From Calamus simplicifolius (lineage: Eukaryota > Streptophyta > Magnoliopsida > Arecales > Arecaceae), in the NCBI GenBank assembly GCA_900491605.1, contig UESW01003903.1, positions 454,326-518,325 of the forward strand: a stretch of 64,000 nt of DNA, in the 5' to 3' direction. The first letter of the stretch is position 1, and the number at the start of each line of letters is the position of its first letter. A program made the translations under genes and the position numbers. This document shows, one piece after another, positions 1-12,389 of this stretch. Below the pieces are notes generated by a model, which was not told the origin of the DNA, did no database searches, and saw nothing but the letters and a program-made list of their open reading frames with translations.

Positions 1-1205
1 ATTCTTTCTTACCTGATTAAAACAATAAAACAAAATAAGAGGCAACACAACTTACGGAAGCAAACTAAGGCATAGTCTAAAAATAAGATAATCTATTGAG
101 GGTGATGCAGGGTAAAAAAGTCTTTGCATAAAATGGCTAACGTGGGTAGATAGGCTGGGCCCACATTGGGATTATGGCCGACGCTTAAAAACAAAGGACA
201 CCCCACCAACTTCTCTGCTCGAGCCTTGCCATGCCAACTTCGTCAATTGAGCCTTAGTGATCGACCTTTAACTTTATCAAGTCTTGCTTTCAAGCCAGAG
301 CGACAGAACCTCAGCTAACTAACCTTTAGCCTCACCAAATCTTGCTCTTGAGCCACAGCAAACAACCTTAACAATCGGAGCCACCCAACTGACCCTCCTC
401 TCTAACCGACCTTCGCCCGTGTCGAATATCTCGATCATCAAATCATTGAAACCACGAGGATCTCAAAACTTCTTCCCAAAGTGGTCCTCCATAAATAAAA
501 TGGGAGTTGGATATGGCTCCCCCTCTTCATGATTTACGGGATCACGAATCTTCCTGATAAGGTATACGATAATTTGGCCTTATCATGCCTAACTTCCACA
601 ACAACTCTTCAAAATTAGGTTACAGCTTATTAGATCCTTTCCCTTTAAATATCGAACCTCAAGAGACCTAAAGAGAGCAATGCTGGAAGATATCTCCTCC
701 CCTCTTTTTTCAGAACCTTTCCCTCATTATCTGGACCTGAAGATTATCCACTGACTTGGGCATTAGAGGATCCTTCACATTAATCGCCCATCTCCTTTCC
801 TGCAATAGGTGATGCAGCACAAGGGCATGGGGTGATTATGCAGTCAATGAATTGATGAAAATAATTTTTTAAGTATTTTAGAAGATGGCTAATTCACTCG
901 AAATAAGAAAAGTAAGAGAGCATATTTTGTGACGTAGAAAGTAATAGATCAGGAATAGAACTTTTAGAAAATGAAAAAGAATACCAGGATAGTCTGGAAT
1001 TGAGAAACTCCAGAGAAAACTGCTATGAACTTTCATAGAATCAGAGTCACAGAGTTAGGGAAAGGTTGATTTACCCAACAATGATGTGTTCCTAGTGTAG
1101 TTAGAAGATCTCTCGCTAGCGGGCAGGATTTCTAGATGAGAAAACTATTTTTCACGTGAGATTCCTTGATCTCGATTCAAGAGCAAAGGCATTCTCGGCT
1201 TTGGA

Positions 1206-1350
1206 GATGAATCAAGAGAGGGACGGCAGCTTTAGAGATGAATCAAGAGGGGCAACATCTTTGAAGATGAATCAAGAGAGGACGGCGACTTTGAAGATGG
1301 ATAAAGAGAGAGGGCGGCAGTTTTGGAGATGGACAAGAGAGGGCGGTGGC
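1206..1350. repeat. Degenerate minisatellite, about 5 units
   Basis: The motif GAGATGAATCAAGAGAGG and close variants recurs roughly every 30-36 bases (near 1205, 1233, 1264, 1295 and 1328), each followed by a GGCGGC/GACGGC-type spacer. The units differ by substitutions and small indels, so the array is old or evolving slowly. No function is evident. Confidence 0.6.
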
Positions 1351-2063
1351 TAGGGTTTCAAGTATGGATGCATAGAATTTAGGGAAAGAAGGTTGGTGAT
1401 CAGTTATGAGATGGTGATAAGGATTAGGGTTTGTTTGGTGGAGCTTGGTAGAGGAGAAGGACTAGACTAGGGTTTGGTAGCAAGAACACTTCGGCCTCAT
1501 GACTAACTCCTCACGGAGGATCAATTGCTCAGACAATGAAAATTAACTTGGATGAAAGGTCTCAAACTTTTTTTAATTCAATCATTCATATCCTCTTTCA
1601 TCGTTTCAAGAGAAGGATTTTATAGACCTCTCATGCCATTACAAGTTAAGTTCAATAATTAGAATACTACTAATGACAGGGATTATAAAATATGGAATAT
1701 TTTCATTATAAAGCAAAAATTCATCTTTCCTCATCTGGTTCGATCAAAATGGCAGCAGCAAGATATGGTTTCCAATTGTGGAGGCAAGGGACCACAAGCA
1801 AGGAAGCTTTGGAATGACACCCTTCTTTTTTTCTTTTGTCAAAGGTCCATATGGGGTGCAAGATCCTTTTCAGAATAGTTGAGATGTAATCTTCATTCCC
1901 ATTAATTATAGCAAGGGATCATCGAATTTTCTTCCTCATGGTGTAGACGGATCCAATCTATACAGAGCTCCAAGGGTAGGGTATGAATAAGGTTGGAGAA
2001 GATTGGATGGTTTTCCAATACTCTATCTTGACTTTTTCTGAATATCTTTAGCAGGTCTCAACA

Positions 2064-2226
2064 GGAGCATGGGCTAAATTTGGTTGTCATCATGGACTAA
2101 ACTATGACTAGATCTGATTGCCACCATGAGCTAAAGTATGACTTGACTGAGCCTGCCATGCATGACCTTAGCTAGTTTTTAGTGCCTATTCGAATACAAA
2201 TGATAAACTGAGTAAATTAATTTTTG
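2064..2226. repeat. Dispersed direct repeat, copy 1
   Basis: This segment shares long stretches with 2328-2496, including the run CCTATTCGAATACAAATGAT followed by A(A/G)GCTGAGTAA-like sequence. A more diverged relative lies at about 7345-7590. All three contain the phrase GATTG(C/T)CACCATG followed by an ACTAAAGTA(T/C)GACTA-like motif. The copies sit on both sides of the hAT element, so they predate its insertion. I recognise no encoded protein; this is probably a relic of an unidentified repeat family. Confidence 0.6.
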
Positions 2227-2327
2227 AAATGAAAAGCGATAAACATGGATTAGTATGTTTGGGATGTAGGAAATGAAAAGCGATAGACATTGGATTGGTC
2301 ATGAGACTTAGTTGCCACTACGGGTTG

Positions 2328-2496
2328 CAGCATGGGCTAATTTGGTTTCATCACGGACTGAACTATAACTAGATTTGATTGCCACCATGAGCTAAAGTAT
2401 GACTAGACTTGATAGCCTGCCATATGCTGAAACATGACCTTAGTATTTAGTGCCTATTCGAATACAAATGATAAGCTGAGTAATTATTTTTTGATT
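2328..2496. repeat. Dispersed direct repeat, copy 2
   Basis: Second copy of the repeat at 2064-2226, in the same orientation with an offset of about 264-270 bases. It shares the CCTATTCGAATACAAATGAT core exactly. Small indels separate the copies. The spacing suggests a local tandem duplication. Confidence 0.6.
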
Positions 2497-3036
2497 GCTT
2501 AAATGAATTAAAATATTAATACATTATGATGATTATTATGATGATGTATTGTTAATTATACAATATTGCTATCGTCAAATATGTTTTAATAGTTATATTT
2601 TTATTGTTTGAAATATCGCAGCTTATATTCATGGTTACATGTGATATATGCTATAACGATATGTACGTGATTCTTATTGGGGTAGGGCTAAATCTCATCA
2701 CATCTCCTTTTTCATTTTGTACAAAGCCGCATGAAGCTTAGCTTCAAGATACCATGGTCGAGCTAGAATGAGAAGCAGAAGACAAATAATAATTAGATTA
2801 TCTGATACCCAGAATTATTACATTAGGGAATTTGAATTTTAAATGATAATAAACTATTAATCATTTCATAAATTTTATTGAGTGTTAGTTTTTTTTACAT
2901 AATTGTGAATTGTAAGCTATTAAGTTTTGCATAATTTTGAAGGTCTTGCGTTGAAATTATATGTCTGTGCTGTGTGTTTGCTTAGTTAGTGGGTTGGGGC
3001 ATGATAGAATCATAAGAGGAAAGATGGAACAAGAAG

Positions 3037-6000
3037 TAGGGATGGCAATGGCTCAAGAATGAAATGGACAGTCTATACTAATACCCATCCCTGTTAGAAA
3101 AAACATCCCCGTTTCCATCCCGTTAAGCCGTTATAGTTAATGGAGATACTCCATCAGGCAAATGGATACCTACGGGGTACCCGTTTGCCCGTTTACATAA
3201 AAAATAAAATTATTTTATTAAATTTATAATTTATTAAAAATTAAAAAATAAAATTAATTAGGATAAGATAGATCAAACCAACAACTAATCGTTGATATTA
3301 ATACATCTAACACATTAGCTTTAACATCGTAACAAACCAGATAGAAAATGATCTATCATATTCTAATTGCATTTCAAGAAGAATAATTTGTAAAAAAAAA
3401 AATTGCAACGTGGTAGCAAATAATAAGCAACAACATTAAAAATATTAAAATATAACAATAAATACACTCTAAATAAAAAATTTTACTCCATGATACTTGC
3501 TGAAGAAGTGCATGATTCCTACAAAAAAGAAAAAGGATTTGTTACTAATATGACAAATGCTAGTACTACAAACAACAAGGATCAAAATATATTAATAAAT
3601 AACAAATACCTCAATGTCGCTAGCATCACCATCATCCCAATAATACAAGTAAACATCATCCAACTTTTTCGATATATCTAAAATTTACCAACACGAGATA
3701 ACAAAGTAAGAAAATATTATTATATACTTAAAAAATATATGCAAGATAGACGCTTACCTTCAAATTGAGTCTACAACCAACTTTGAGCACACATTAAAGC
3801 CTCTAATGTTGCAGGCAAAAGTCTACTACGATGAGGATTCACCACTCTACCACTTGTAAAGAAAGCAGATTCAGAAGCAACTGTAGTCATAGGAACAGCA
3901 AAGATATCCATAGCAACATTTTGCAACATGAAAAATTTCACTCCATTAGTTTTTCACCAATTCAACACATAAAGTCATCACTATAAGGTGTTTTAGACTC
4001 TTCCAAGTCGAAGTCCAACTCTGTCTTGACTTTCTCCTTGGTAATATCTTGAGAAGCCAAAATGCCTCATATCTACTTCTTTTCAGTGATGGACGATTAG
4101 GCAGAAGAAACATTGAAACCCACTGCTATAACTCTTTTCTTATGTTTGCCTTTATCTCTTGACTCATACTCTTTAACTAAATTGATCATAGTTGTTTGAA
4201 CTTTTTCAATTTTTAATTTAGCACGCTCTTCCCCATAAACTAAAGGAAAATAGCATTTAAATGACTTCATCTTGTACCTTGGATCCAATACATTTGCTAT
4301 GCTCAATACGCCTTGAATGTCATCCCAATACTTGTTAAACTTCTCTGTCATCACCAATGACATATCCTTTATTTCTTGTCTTGCAGATGTCATCCACTCA
4401 TAAAGTGACAACTTAATCTCAATGATCTCCATAAAAAAAGATTAGCGTATGATATTTCATGCCAGAGAACAAAATAGTAATATTATAGAAATTCTCTAGT
4501 CTTTTGCACAATTCACTAGCAACCTTCCAATCCTCATCTGAAGGTAAACAAGTATACTGAGAATCATATTGCTTCAAGCGAGAGAAAACATCTCGATATT
4601 TAAAGCAGTATTAAGCATCAAATATAGAATTCCATCTAGTTTTGCAATCTAAAACTAGTTTTTTAGTACATGCTATATTCAGTTGCCTTGCAGTTTCCTC
4701 AAATTTTCTATTCTCTTAGGGGAACTCATCTAAAATACGACACTATCACACACATTTTTAATTCCACTCTCAAACTTGCTAAGTCCCTCTTTCACAATCA
4801 GATTTAAAATATGTGCAGCACACCTCATATGAAAAAGCTATCCTCCCAAAATAAGTGCACCTCGATCAATCTTACTTTTCATCTTTGAAATCATGTATCA
4901 TTCGTACTACAATTATCAACAGTCAAGGTAGACAACTTACGATCAATATTCCAATCCAAAATGTCTCCATAAGGTTGTCACACAGAACTTCAGAGGTATT
5001 TGGAGCAGGCATATAAACAAACCTATCAAATTCAAATAACTACAATATTAACATAACAGATATAAGATTAAAGTAAGAAGTCATAAAGAAATAAATTAGT
5101 ACCTCAATATGCAATTTCTTAACACAATCATCATCAATGTAATGTGTTGTGACCACCATGTAATGCTTGCTTTGATTCAAAGAAGTCCACATATCAGTAG
5201 TGATAGAAACTCTACTTTTGATTTGGTCAAGAAGACTCATTACCTTAGTTTTTCAAGACGATATATCTTCAAAATATCTTTCATTACTGTATTTCTTGTC
5301 ACCATCATAAACAACGGTTGCGGATTATGGCAAAAAATTCTAAATCCTGTATGGTCAACCATGGAGAGTGGATACTCATGCAAAATTATCATAGCTACAA
5401 GGTTTTTTCTTGAAACCTCTGGATTAAAGCATATAAAGCAAGATTAGGGCTACCTTCCATCAACTTACTTGAACTAGCTAACGTTAATATTTATTTTATA
5501 TCTTTTGTGGTTCGATAGAGGCATCTCTTTCAATGTTCATGCAAATGGGAGGTACCATCATTGGGTCCTCCACCCAATTTCTTTTGACAGTAGTTACAAA
5601 TTGCCTTCAAACTCCCATCGATCATTTTGCGTTCAAAATGGTTCCAAACTTCAGACCGTAAAGACCTTGTTAGAGGAATAGAGTCAGTGGTTTGCATTTC
5701 AGGAGTTGAAGAATCTCTAATGGAGTCATCTAATGTGTTAGTGTTAGATGTATCAATATCATCATTTGATTGTTCTGAATTGATCTCTATCTTATCCTAA
5801 AAAATAATAAATTATCATTAAGTACATAAACTTCCAAACTGTTAAAAAAACAAAGAATATCAACCAAGAAATTTTATTCGCTTCAACGCCACACATGGTT
5901 AGAGAGAGATTCCAACAAGAAAAGTTAGGATTTATTCTGTATTATCTATCCATGTGATAGAGGTATGCAAATAATATTTAAAAAAGAAAAAAAATCCACT

Positions 6001-6546
6001 CTCTATGAGATAAGGAAGAAGAGAACAAAAAAATGAGAAAGAAAACAACTAACAAGGGAAAAATCAAAAATAAAGATTTCTAACGTAATAACCGTAAAAA
6101 AGAATACATTCAAATTTCAAAGTAAAAAATAAAGAGATATCTTTCTTTAGAAATAAAAGAAAGAGATAAGCGTACCAAAGAAAAAGGTATTGAAGGCGTC
6201 GATGGGGCATCGATGAGGCGGCGATTGAAGATGATGGAGTAGATTCAGAACTTCCGATTGGAGACGATGGAGTAGGTTCAGACTTCAAAACTTTAGATTG
6301 ACTGCGTGAAAGAGGAAGAGCAAGAGACGATGCGTGAAAAAAGGTAGAGCAAGAGTCATTGAGTCATTATATAAAGCTAACGGGGACGGGGATGGGGCGG
6401 AGAATACTGTCATCGGACTGTTTACCCTTTAGTCGTTAATGAAAAATCCCCATTATCCATTAAGCCATTTAGAACGAGGATTTTCCGACCCATTAAAAAT
6501 GGTACCGATCGGGTAAACAAGAAAACCGAGAAAATTGCCATCCCTA
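3037..6546 (-). mobile_element. Complete but decayed hAT DNA transposon
   Basis: The element is 3510 bp long. Its left end reads TAGGGATGGCAAT and its right end ATTGCCATCCCTA, a perfect 13-bp terminal inverted repeat. It is flanked on both sides by the 8-bp direct repeat ACAAGAAG (3029-3036 and 6547-6554), the target-site length typical of hAT elements. G-rich subterminal motifs lie just inside both ends (near 3107-3195 and 6380-6420). The interior carries an antisense hAT transposase relic. Perfect ends and TSD with a broken transposase indicate an element that inserted intact, or was mobilised in trans, and then decayed. Confidence 0.93.
3770..5720 (-). pseudogene. hAT transposase pseudogene (BED-finger, Ac-like)
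   Basis: Reading the minus strand from about 5700 leftwards gives hAT features in the expected order. First is a BED-type zinc-finger region with CNYC and HLHEH (about 5660-5520). Next is the block with TTDMWTS (about 5190), holding the first catalytic aspartate. Then come NCSTND (about 4910), a DCKTRWNS box (about 4640), an LDPRYKM segment (about 4275) and the C-terminal dimerisation block with TVASESAF and SGRVVNPHRSRLLP (about 3880-3790), where the catalytic glutamate lies. A plausible intron (acceptor TTGTAG near 5043, donor near 5100) interrupts it. Several stops and frame changes break the frame, so no functional transposase can be made. Confidence 0.9.
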
Positions 6547-6700
6547 ACAAGAAGCAGAGATATGGAGAGAGTGTCATGGAAAAAGAAAGGGTGTTGTCTA
6601 TTGATCCAAATTGCAATGGGTCTTCCGATGGCTGAAACAAGACCTTTTCTCTCTGTAGACCAAAGATACTTACCAAAAGTCTTTCTGCAAGGGGGTTCAG

Positions 6701-6846
6701 TGCAGAAAGTGTACATGTGTATGATCATTAGTCGTATGCGCATGCAAGCGCACGTGTAATGCATACCGTGGTCCAATAGATCATGACATGCGCGCTCGCA
6801 TGCGCGCATGATTAATATTGGTTGTGCATAGTGTGCACTTTCTGCA
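6701..6846. repeat. Small foldback / inverted-repeat element
   Basis: The left arm TGCAGAAAGTGTAC (6701-6714) and the reverse complement of the right arm (6833-6846, TGCAGAAAGTGCAC) match at 13 of 14 positions. The interior is rich in alternating CATGCGCGC-type palindromes (about 6730-6812). At 146 bp with terminal inverted repeats it resembles a MITE, but I cannot define a clean target duplication. The arm motif GTGCAGAAAG recurs twice just outside, at about 6854-6903. Confidence 0.55.
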
Positions 6847-6853
6847 CCAGACC

Positions 6854-6903
6854 TGGTGCAGAAAGATTTTTTCAAAGGTCTAGTGCAGAAAGATTTTTTC
6901 AAA
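6854..6903. repeat. Short direct repeat beside the foldback
   Basis: Two near-identical 21-base units (GTGCAGAAAGATTTTTTCAAA) lie in tandem, about 26 bases apart. Their first ten bases match the arm of the neighbouring foldback, suggesting that terminal sequence of the same element family was duplicated. Confidence 0.55.
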
Positions 6904-8440
6904 ATACTTAATGCTGAAATTCTAAGGGGCTGCAATACTGATCGACACCTCTGCAAGACCAAGTACATGATAGCTTTCTCTTCTTCCAATAAACTTGCCT
7001 ATAACAGCTGCACAATATTGCATGCGTTAATTGCAACATTGATCATGTACGAAATTTATTGTGATAATGGTATGGACAAGCATGTTATGCTAATGTATCT
7101 GTTGTGATATGATGTTAATCATACAGAAAAATGATCATGATGAAAAAAGCTTAAATTATGCATGATTATAGATTATATATGCATGCCTTGGGCATAATAT
7201 GAATTATGTAGTCCATTATAAAGTTGAGTGTTGGATTGCTTGCTCATGTAATTAAGAATAAAATTTTAATTCATAAAATAACTAGAATATGTAATGAAAT
7301 AGATAGTTATGGACAATAGTCTAATCATGAAATTTGATTGTCACCATGGGTTGGAGCGTAGCTTGATTTTTTTTGCCACCCCCATTTGAAACGCTGTTAA
7401 ATATGGTTGCCACCATGCATTGGAGCGCAACTCGATTTATTTGCTGCCGCAGGTTGTAACATGTCTAGACTTGGTTGCCATTACGAACTAAAGTACGACT
7501 AAACTTGATTGTCTACTAAATGTTGAAACATAGCCTTAAATAGTTTAGTTCTTATCTAAATACAAAATTATGATACCAAGTAAACTATTATTCGATAACC
7601 CCATGAAATTGATTCTTGTTATCTAATGATGATTTTTATATTAATTATAATGATGTGGCATTACGTTTGATCATATATGGCATAGATAGTGTTAAGTGCT
7701 TTGTTAATAGTATTGTTGTTGTATATAATTTAACTGTTGCTCTGGTATGATTTATTTATTGTATTGAAATGAATGGAAAAGGTCATAATTACTTTGTTGG
7801 TGGAAGAAATGTAAAAAAAGAGGGAGAAGAAAATGGGAGTAACTGATTCTTCTTGTTTCTCTTTCAGCATGGTCAATTTGTTAACTCTTAAATCAGGGAT
7901 AAACTAGGGGAGAAAAAAATATTTAAGTTATTTTTTTGGAAGACCAAAATAGTCCTTTAATTTTATTCTTCATTTTTCATTCTCACATTTCATTTCTTAT
8001 GAAGGGTATAATGTTCACATAACCCTTTCCTTCTTTCTTTCTTCTCTATCTAAACAAGATAATTGATATTTTCTTTCTTTTCTTTTCATCCTTTTCAAAC
8101 AAGAAAAGAAGAACAATCCTTTCTTACCCTTTCTTTTTCTTCCATCTATTTTCTTCTTTTTACTCTTTCCTTCCTTTTTTTTCTTTCAAAGATCCAAACA
8201 AAGCTCAGAGGCCGGAGAAAGTGAGAGAAGAGACATAAAAAAAGCAAGAATGAGAGAGAAAACATAGAGCGAGAGGGCACATATGGAGAGCAGGAATATG
8301 AGGATTTATTAAGGAATGATAATGGAATGAGTTAGAGCTGATTTTGTCAATTCTATCCCTATCTTTAACTTTTCATATACGATCTCATGCCTTCCTAAGA
8401 TAATAAATTCAGTCCTCATCTTCAAAACTATTGATGATAG
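6904..8440. other. Non-coding, AT-rich; old repeat relic at about 7345-7590
   Basis: No gene is supported. About 7345-7590 is a diverged third copy of the repeat seen at 2064 and 2328. About 7975-8200 is pyrimidine-rich (TTTCTTTC runs) without a periodic unit. I see no promoter or exon structure I can defend. Confidence 0.5.
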
Positions 8441-8783
8441 CAATGTTTTGAAGATTGGATTCGACAACGAATCGGCTTAACATTTTAAGTTGTGGATCAA
8501 TCGGTTCGACCGAATAAATTGGTTTGATTAAACCGAATAATATTATGATTAATTTTAATTTAATAATATAAAAATAATAAAATATAAATATCAATTCAAA
8601 TAAAAAATTAAAAAATCTAAAAATCGGATTGGATCGATTCAAAACCTGACCAATACAATGGGTTTTTTTGATTTTTATCGGACCATATAAAAGTTAATTT
8701 TAATAATAAAATCAGACCGAATTAATAATTAATTTTTGATTCGATTAGTTTGATCGGCCAATCCGATCCGATTTTCTAAACAC
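8441..8783. mobile_element. MITE, about 343 bp, with 9-bp target duplication
   Basis: The 9-mer TGATGATAG occurs at 8432-8440 and again at 8784-8792, exactly flanking an AT-rich segment. The ends are imperfect inverted repeats: the left end contains TGTTTTGAAGATTGGATT and the right end, reverse-complemented, TGTTTAGAAAATCGGATC. The interior has many CGGTT/AACCGA motifs, as in plant non-autonomous DNA elements. An 8-9-bp duplication fits a hAT- or Mutator-type origin; I cannot decide which. No coding capacity. Confidence 0.7.
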
Positions 8784-8792
8784 TGATGATAG

Positions 8793-11700
8793 AAATCTTT
8801 GTTGCCTTGCCGCTTACTTTCTTTTTTTTTATTACTTTTAAAAATGAAAAGTAAAAATGTAATTATATATAAAAAGATTTATGTATAAATGTAAATAACT
8901 ATGAGACCTTAATCCGAGTTAGATCCATTTGATCAGCTCGGGCTGAGCCAAGTTAAAAAAAAAAAAAAAATCGGTGGGATAAAGCCGAACTTGAGGAAAT
9001 AGCCCCTTCCTGGCACGGCTGCGTTGGAAAGGGTAGGGCTTTTCCTAAGCCCTAGCTTAGATCCTCTCTGGCTTGAGCCTTGGTCATCGACGGAGCCGTG
9101 GAACTTGGAGAGCTCGCGAACGGAGGAGCGGCCAACCGTGGAGGAAGAGGCGAGTCATCTTCCTCCTTCTAAACCAAGCGACCAATACCTTGAATCAAGC
9201 CTAAATCTCTAGGTAAATCCCAAGATTTTAAGTTATTTTCATTCTATCCTGGATCCACGAAGAGTTTGGCATGCAACTATGTGGGGATTATTGGGATTAT
9301 ACGGTTTATTGTGGCACAACTCTGTTCCAAGGAGGAACAAAGCCATAGCAGCAGTCCCATGGCGTCGACGGAAGCCATCATCTACTAAGCGTTTTTTTTT
9401 TTTTTTCACATTATTGACATTACAATGTAGCTATATCTTCTCAGTTCAGGTGTGTGTCTGAGTCCTTCAGCCCTCCTCCGTTTCTTTTTGTGCAACTGGA
9501 GGCTCTATTTTTCATAATATATGGGCTTTTGGTTTTGATTCTTGGTTGGGACAGTCAAAATTCCTTCTTCTTCTAGGATAAATCCCTCTTATAGGTAAAA
9601 GGAGGCTTGTTGCCAAGATATCACGACGTGTTCTCCCCTGGCAGAGGAGATCCGGTTATGGCCGGAGGTGGGAGGCTGGTGCGACGAGGAGGTGATCCAC
9701 CGTGACGATTGGGCAGTGGGTGGTTGCTGAAGATGAGGGGTTGCCGGAAACTGCAACAAAACTAGACTTGGAGATGCTCTCTTCTTTGGAAAGAAGCCGA
9801 CCTTGCTGAGTTCTTGAAACCAGCAACCCATCTTATGGGATGTGGTCAGTGTGTTGCATGGGTGCCGCTGGCACCATGGTCGGCCGGTGCTTGGCCTGAA
9901 CCCCAACCGAAGCCCTTGAGACTTTCATCTTTCACCTCACGGCAACAGACTTTAACCTTGTTTGATTGAGCTTCACCACCTCCATTGCTGCCGGTTGTGG
10001 CGATGGCGGTTTAACTCTGAACCAACCTATTCTAGGGTCAGGATAACGGAGTTTCGGCATCGTCTCGGGTGATGACTCCACGAGTCTTCTGTTATGTTGA
10101 TAAGTCAGCCAGTTCATTGAACTGAAAGGCTATTCAATTGGATTTAAATTGTCCCAATGGGAGTTGGGTTGGACTGGGATTTGATCGAGGGACATGACAT
10201 GTTCAGTTTGTTGGGAAATATTTTTCAAGCCCACATAATTTATAGGCTTTGTTCTTGGTGGACCATAGGGTCTTAAGTCTTGTATTATGAATTATTGAAA
10301 ACGTATAAATGATGAAGAAATTTTTCTATCATGTAGGTGAATAACATCCCTTAAATTATATTTTGGATTAATGAGTTGAGGTAAGTTGACTAAATATTAA
10401 TTAATTAATTAATATTTATCTGCAATAGCTAATGACATTTGATTGGAATTATTTCATAAGCTATGATTAATGAATTCACTTTGTGTCTGCATATTTAATT
10501 AATGAATTTTTAAATTTTATTGCTGTTATTAATAGTGTTACTAAGATTGTGGACGTTCTGATAATATAATTGATTCTAAAATAAATAAATACTAAATATA
10601 TTTGCATAAAATTTAATTATAAAAATTAAACAATAAATATACTCTGTAAAGGAATTAATTTGAACTAATATCTATCTTATAACAGTAAGAATACCATAAT
10701 CATAGATAATTCAATATATTCATAAAATGGTTAGATTATTGATAATAATGCAATAGATAAATAAAATAATAATGGTTATAATAATATAATAAAATAATGA
10801 TAATTATACTAATATAATAAAAATTTTGGAATACATGCAAAAGCATCAACTATCAAGAAAAGAATGGAAGGTATAAGTTTAACATGAACTCTCGGTCCAC
10901 TATGTTATGTTTTGATACCATGTGGAAGATACATATCCCCATCCATAGGGTTAAATATGGTGCTCTGGCTCCTATCTACAGGGTTAATTATGGTGCTTTG
11001 GCCCTGTCACAGGAGTCTGTGATTGTGAAATATAAACTTTTGATAACATGAATTCCTAGTAACATGAATTTCTGATAATATGAAATTTTGATAGCATGAA
11101 TTCTTGATAAGAGTGACTAATGACATATATTACTGAAAACATGGAATATTGATATCATCACATGTATTATTGATACCATGAAATACTAATAACATGTGCT
11201 ATTGATAACATGAAATATAGATAGCATGAATGACCGAAGACATGTACTACTAGAGGACAGTTGATGGTAGTTGCCTAAATTGTCTATAAAAAGTATGACG
11301 AATTGGGTTGTGAGTCCTTTTCTTGAAATTCATGTTTGAGTTTATCTGGAGAGAAAGTAAATAAGGATGCGAGTGGATTATCTAGCTTAGCTGATTGGGC
11401 TTAGAGAGCCTATGGGTTAGAATGGATCAAAGTTAATGCTTGAATTCCAACTAGGTAAGGTTGGATATCATGGATTAGACTAGTCAAGCACAAAAATGTT
11501 GCTTGGACTTGACAAAATTCATTCAGAAATCTGGTTCTAGGCCCTTAGTATGTAGACTTAGATCCGACACTGACCTAATCCAAAAAGAAACATGGTTCAA
11601 CCCACCCTGTGAGTGAGTAGTGGACTAAAACTCTAGAACCAAACTAATTAGCCTCAACTTGAGACCATGCGAGACTTGGACTTTTCTGACTCACTTAACT

Positions 11701-12385
11701 CTTGGATTCAACGTCTATGTGATTGATTGCCCATATTGCAATGAACTGAGTTGGATAGAATCTTATTTTGCTCATTACCCATTGTTTAATCATCATTTTT
11801 TATGAATCAGGAATTTCTATAACCAAGAGTTAGATATTGGAGATATAAGCTGATTTGCAGTTCTTCAAGGGCAAATGGTTAATGTAGAAATTTGTAGATC
11901 ATGCCTATTAATGGGATGGCTAACCCTTAGTCTCTGCAAGTCATTCTTTAAGAGTTAGTACCACTAGGGTTCTTAGGTGAATGTACTCTTTGGATATCAA
12001 AACAATCAGGATATGGTAGAGAACTACATGAAAGTTGCCACCAAAATTAGTATTTATCCCCAAGCACGGAAGATGCACTAAAAGGAATCAGGAAATGTGC
12101 TTATTTCTTCATGTTTCAAGTAATGACACATGATATTTCATATATTGAGTGTTAGAAAACTGAACAAGAGATACACTTTGAAAGGAGTTACCTTGGATTT
12201 GGAAGTAGTCAAGGTTAAGACCAGAGTTTGATCGTTTTAATATGATTGTTGACTTTGACAAGGTGATTGCTGTGTCAAATCAACTCGAATTGAATAGCAA
12301 GAAGATTGACAATGGAGTAATCAAGGATTTGGTTATGTAGTTATCATGGAACTAAAGAAATATCTATGGCATAGCTTTAAGGAGG
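8793..12385. other. Non-coding region with unassigned open frames
   Basis: About 9000-10130 is noticeably more GC-rich than its surroundings and has frames of 60-105 codons on both strands (for example 9024-9212 plus and 9589-9906 minus). None shows a domain I recognise and none is supported by clear splice structure. It could be the 5' part of a dead gene or an old retroelement. About 10390-10850 is extremely AT-rich. 11030-11250 contains a degenerate short repeat listed separately. The rest shows nothing definable. Confidence 0.5.
11030..11250. repeat. Degenerate short tandem repeat (TGATAACATGAAT-like)
   Basis: Variants of TGATA(A/G)(C/T)ATGAA followed by T(T/A)(C/T)T recur at roughly 17-25-base intervals. 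The units are diverged and uneven, so this is an old simple array. It has no coding meaning. Confidence 0.5.
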
Positions 12386-12389
12386 TCCT

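Larger units (their letters stand above)
1..3036. other. Gene-poor region left of the hAT element
   Basis: I find no convincing coding exon here. Reading frames are short and match no family I recognise. The stretch holds a degenerate minisatellite near 1206-1350 and a pair of direct repeats (2064-2226 and 2328-2496), listed separately. The remainder is AT-rich, ordinary-looking plant intergenic sequence. A 65-codon open frame at 1156-1353 is just a translation of the minisatellite. Confidence 0.6.

Noticed and set aside
3490..3681. Short plus-strand frame in the hAT element
   Set aside because: It lies in AT-rich non-coding sequence opposite the transposase; composition explains it.
9024..10117. 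GC-richer region with several frames of 60-105 codons
   Set aside because: No motif, no family resemblance and no consistent exon chain. I kept it as unassigned.
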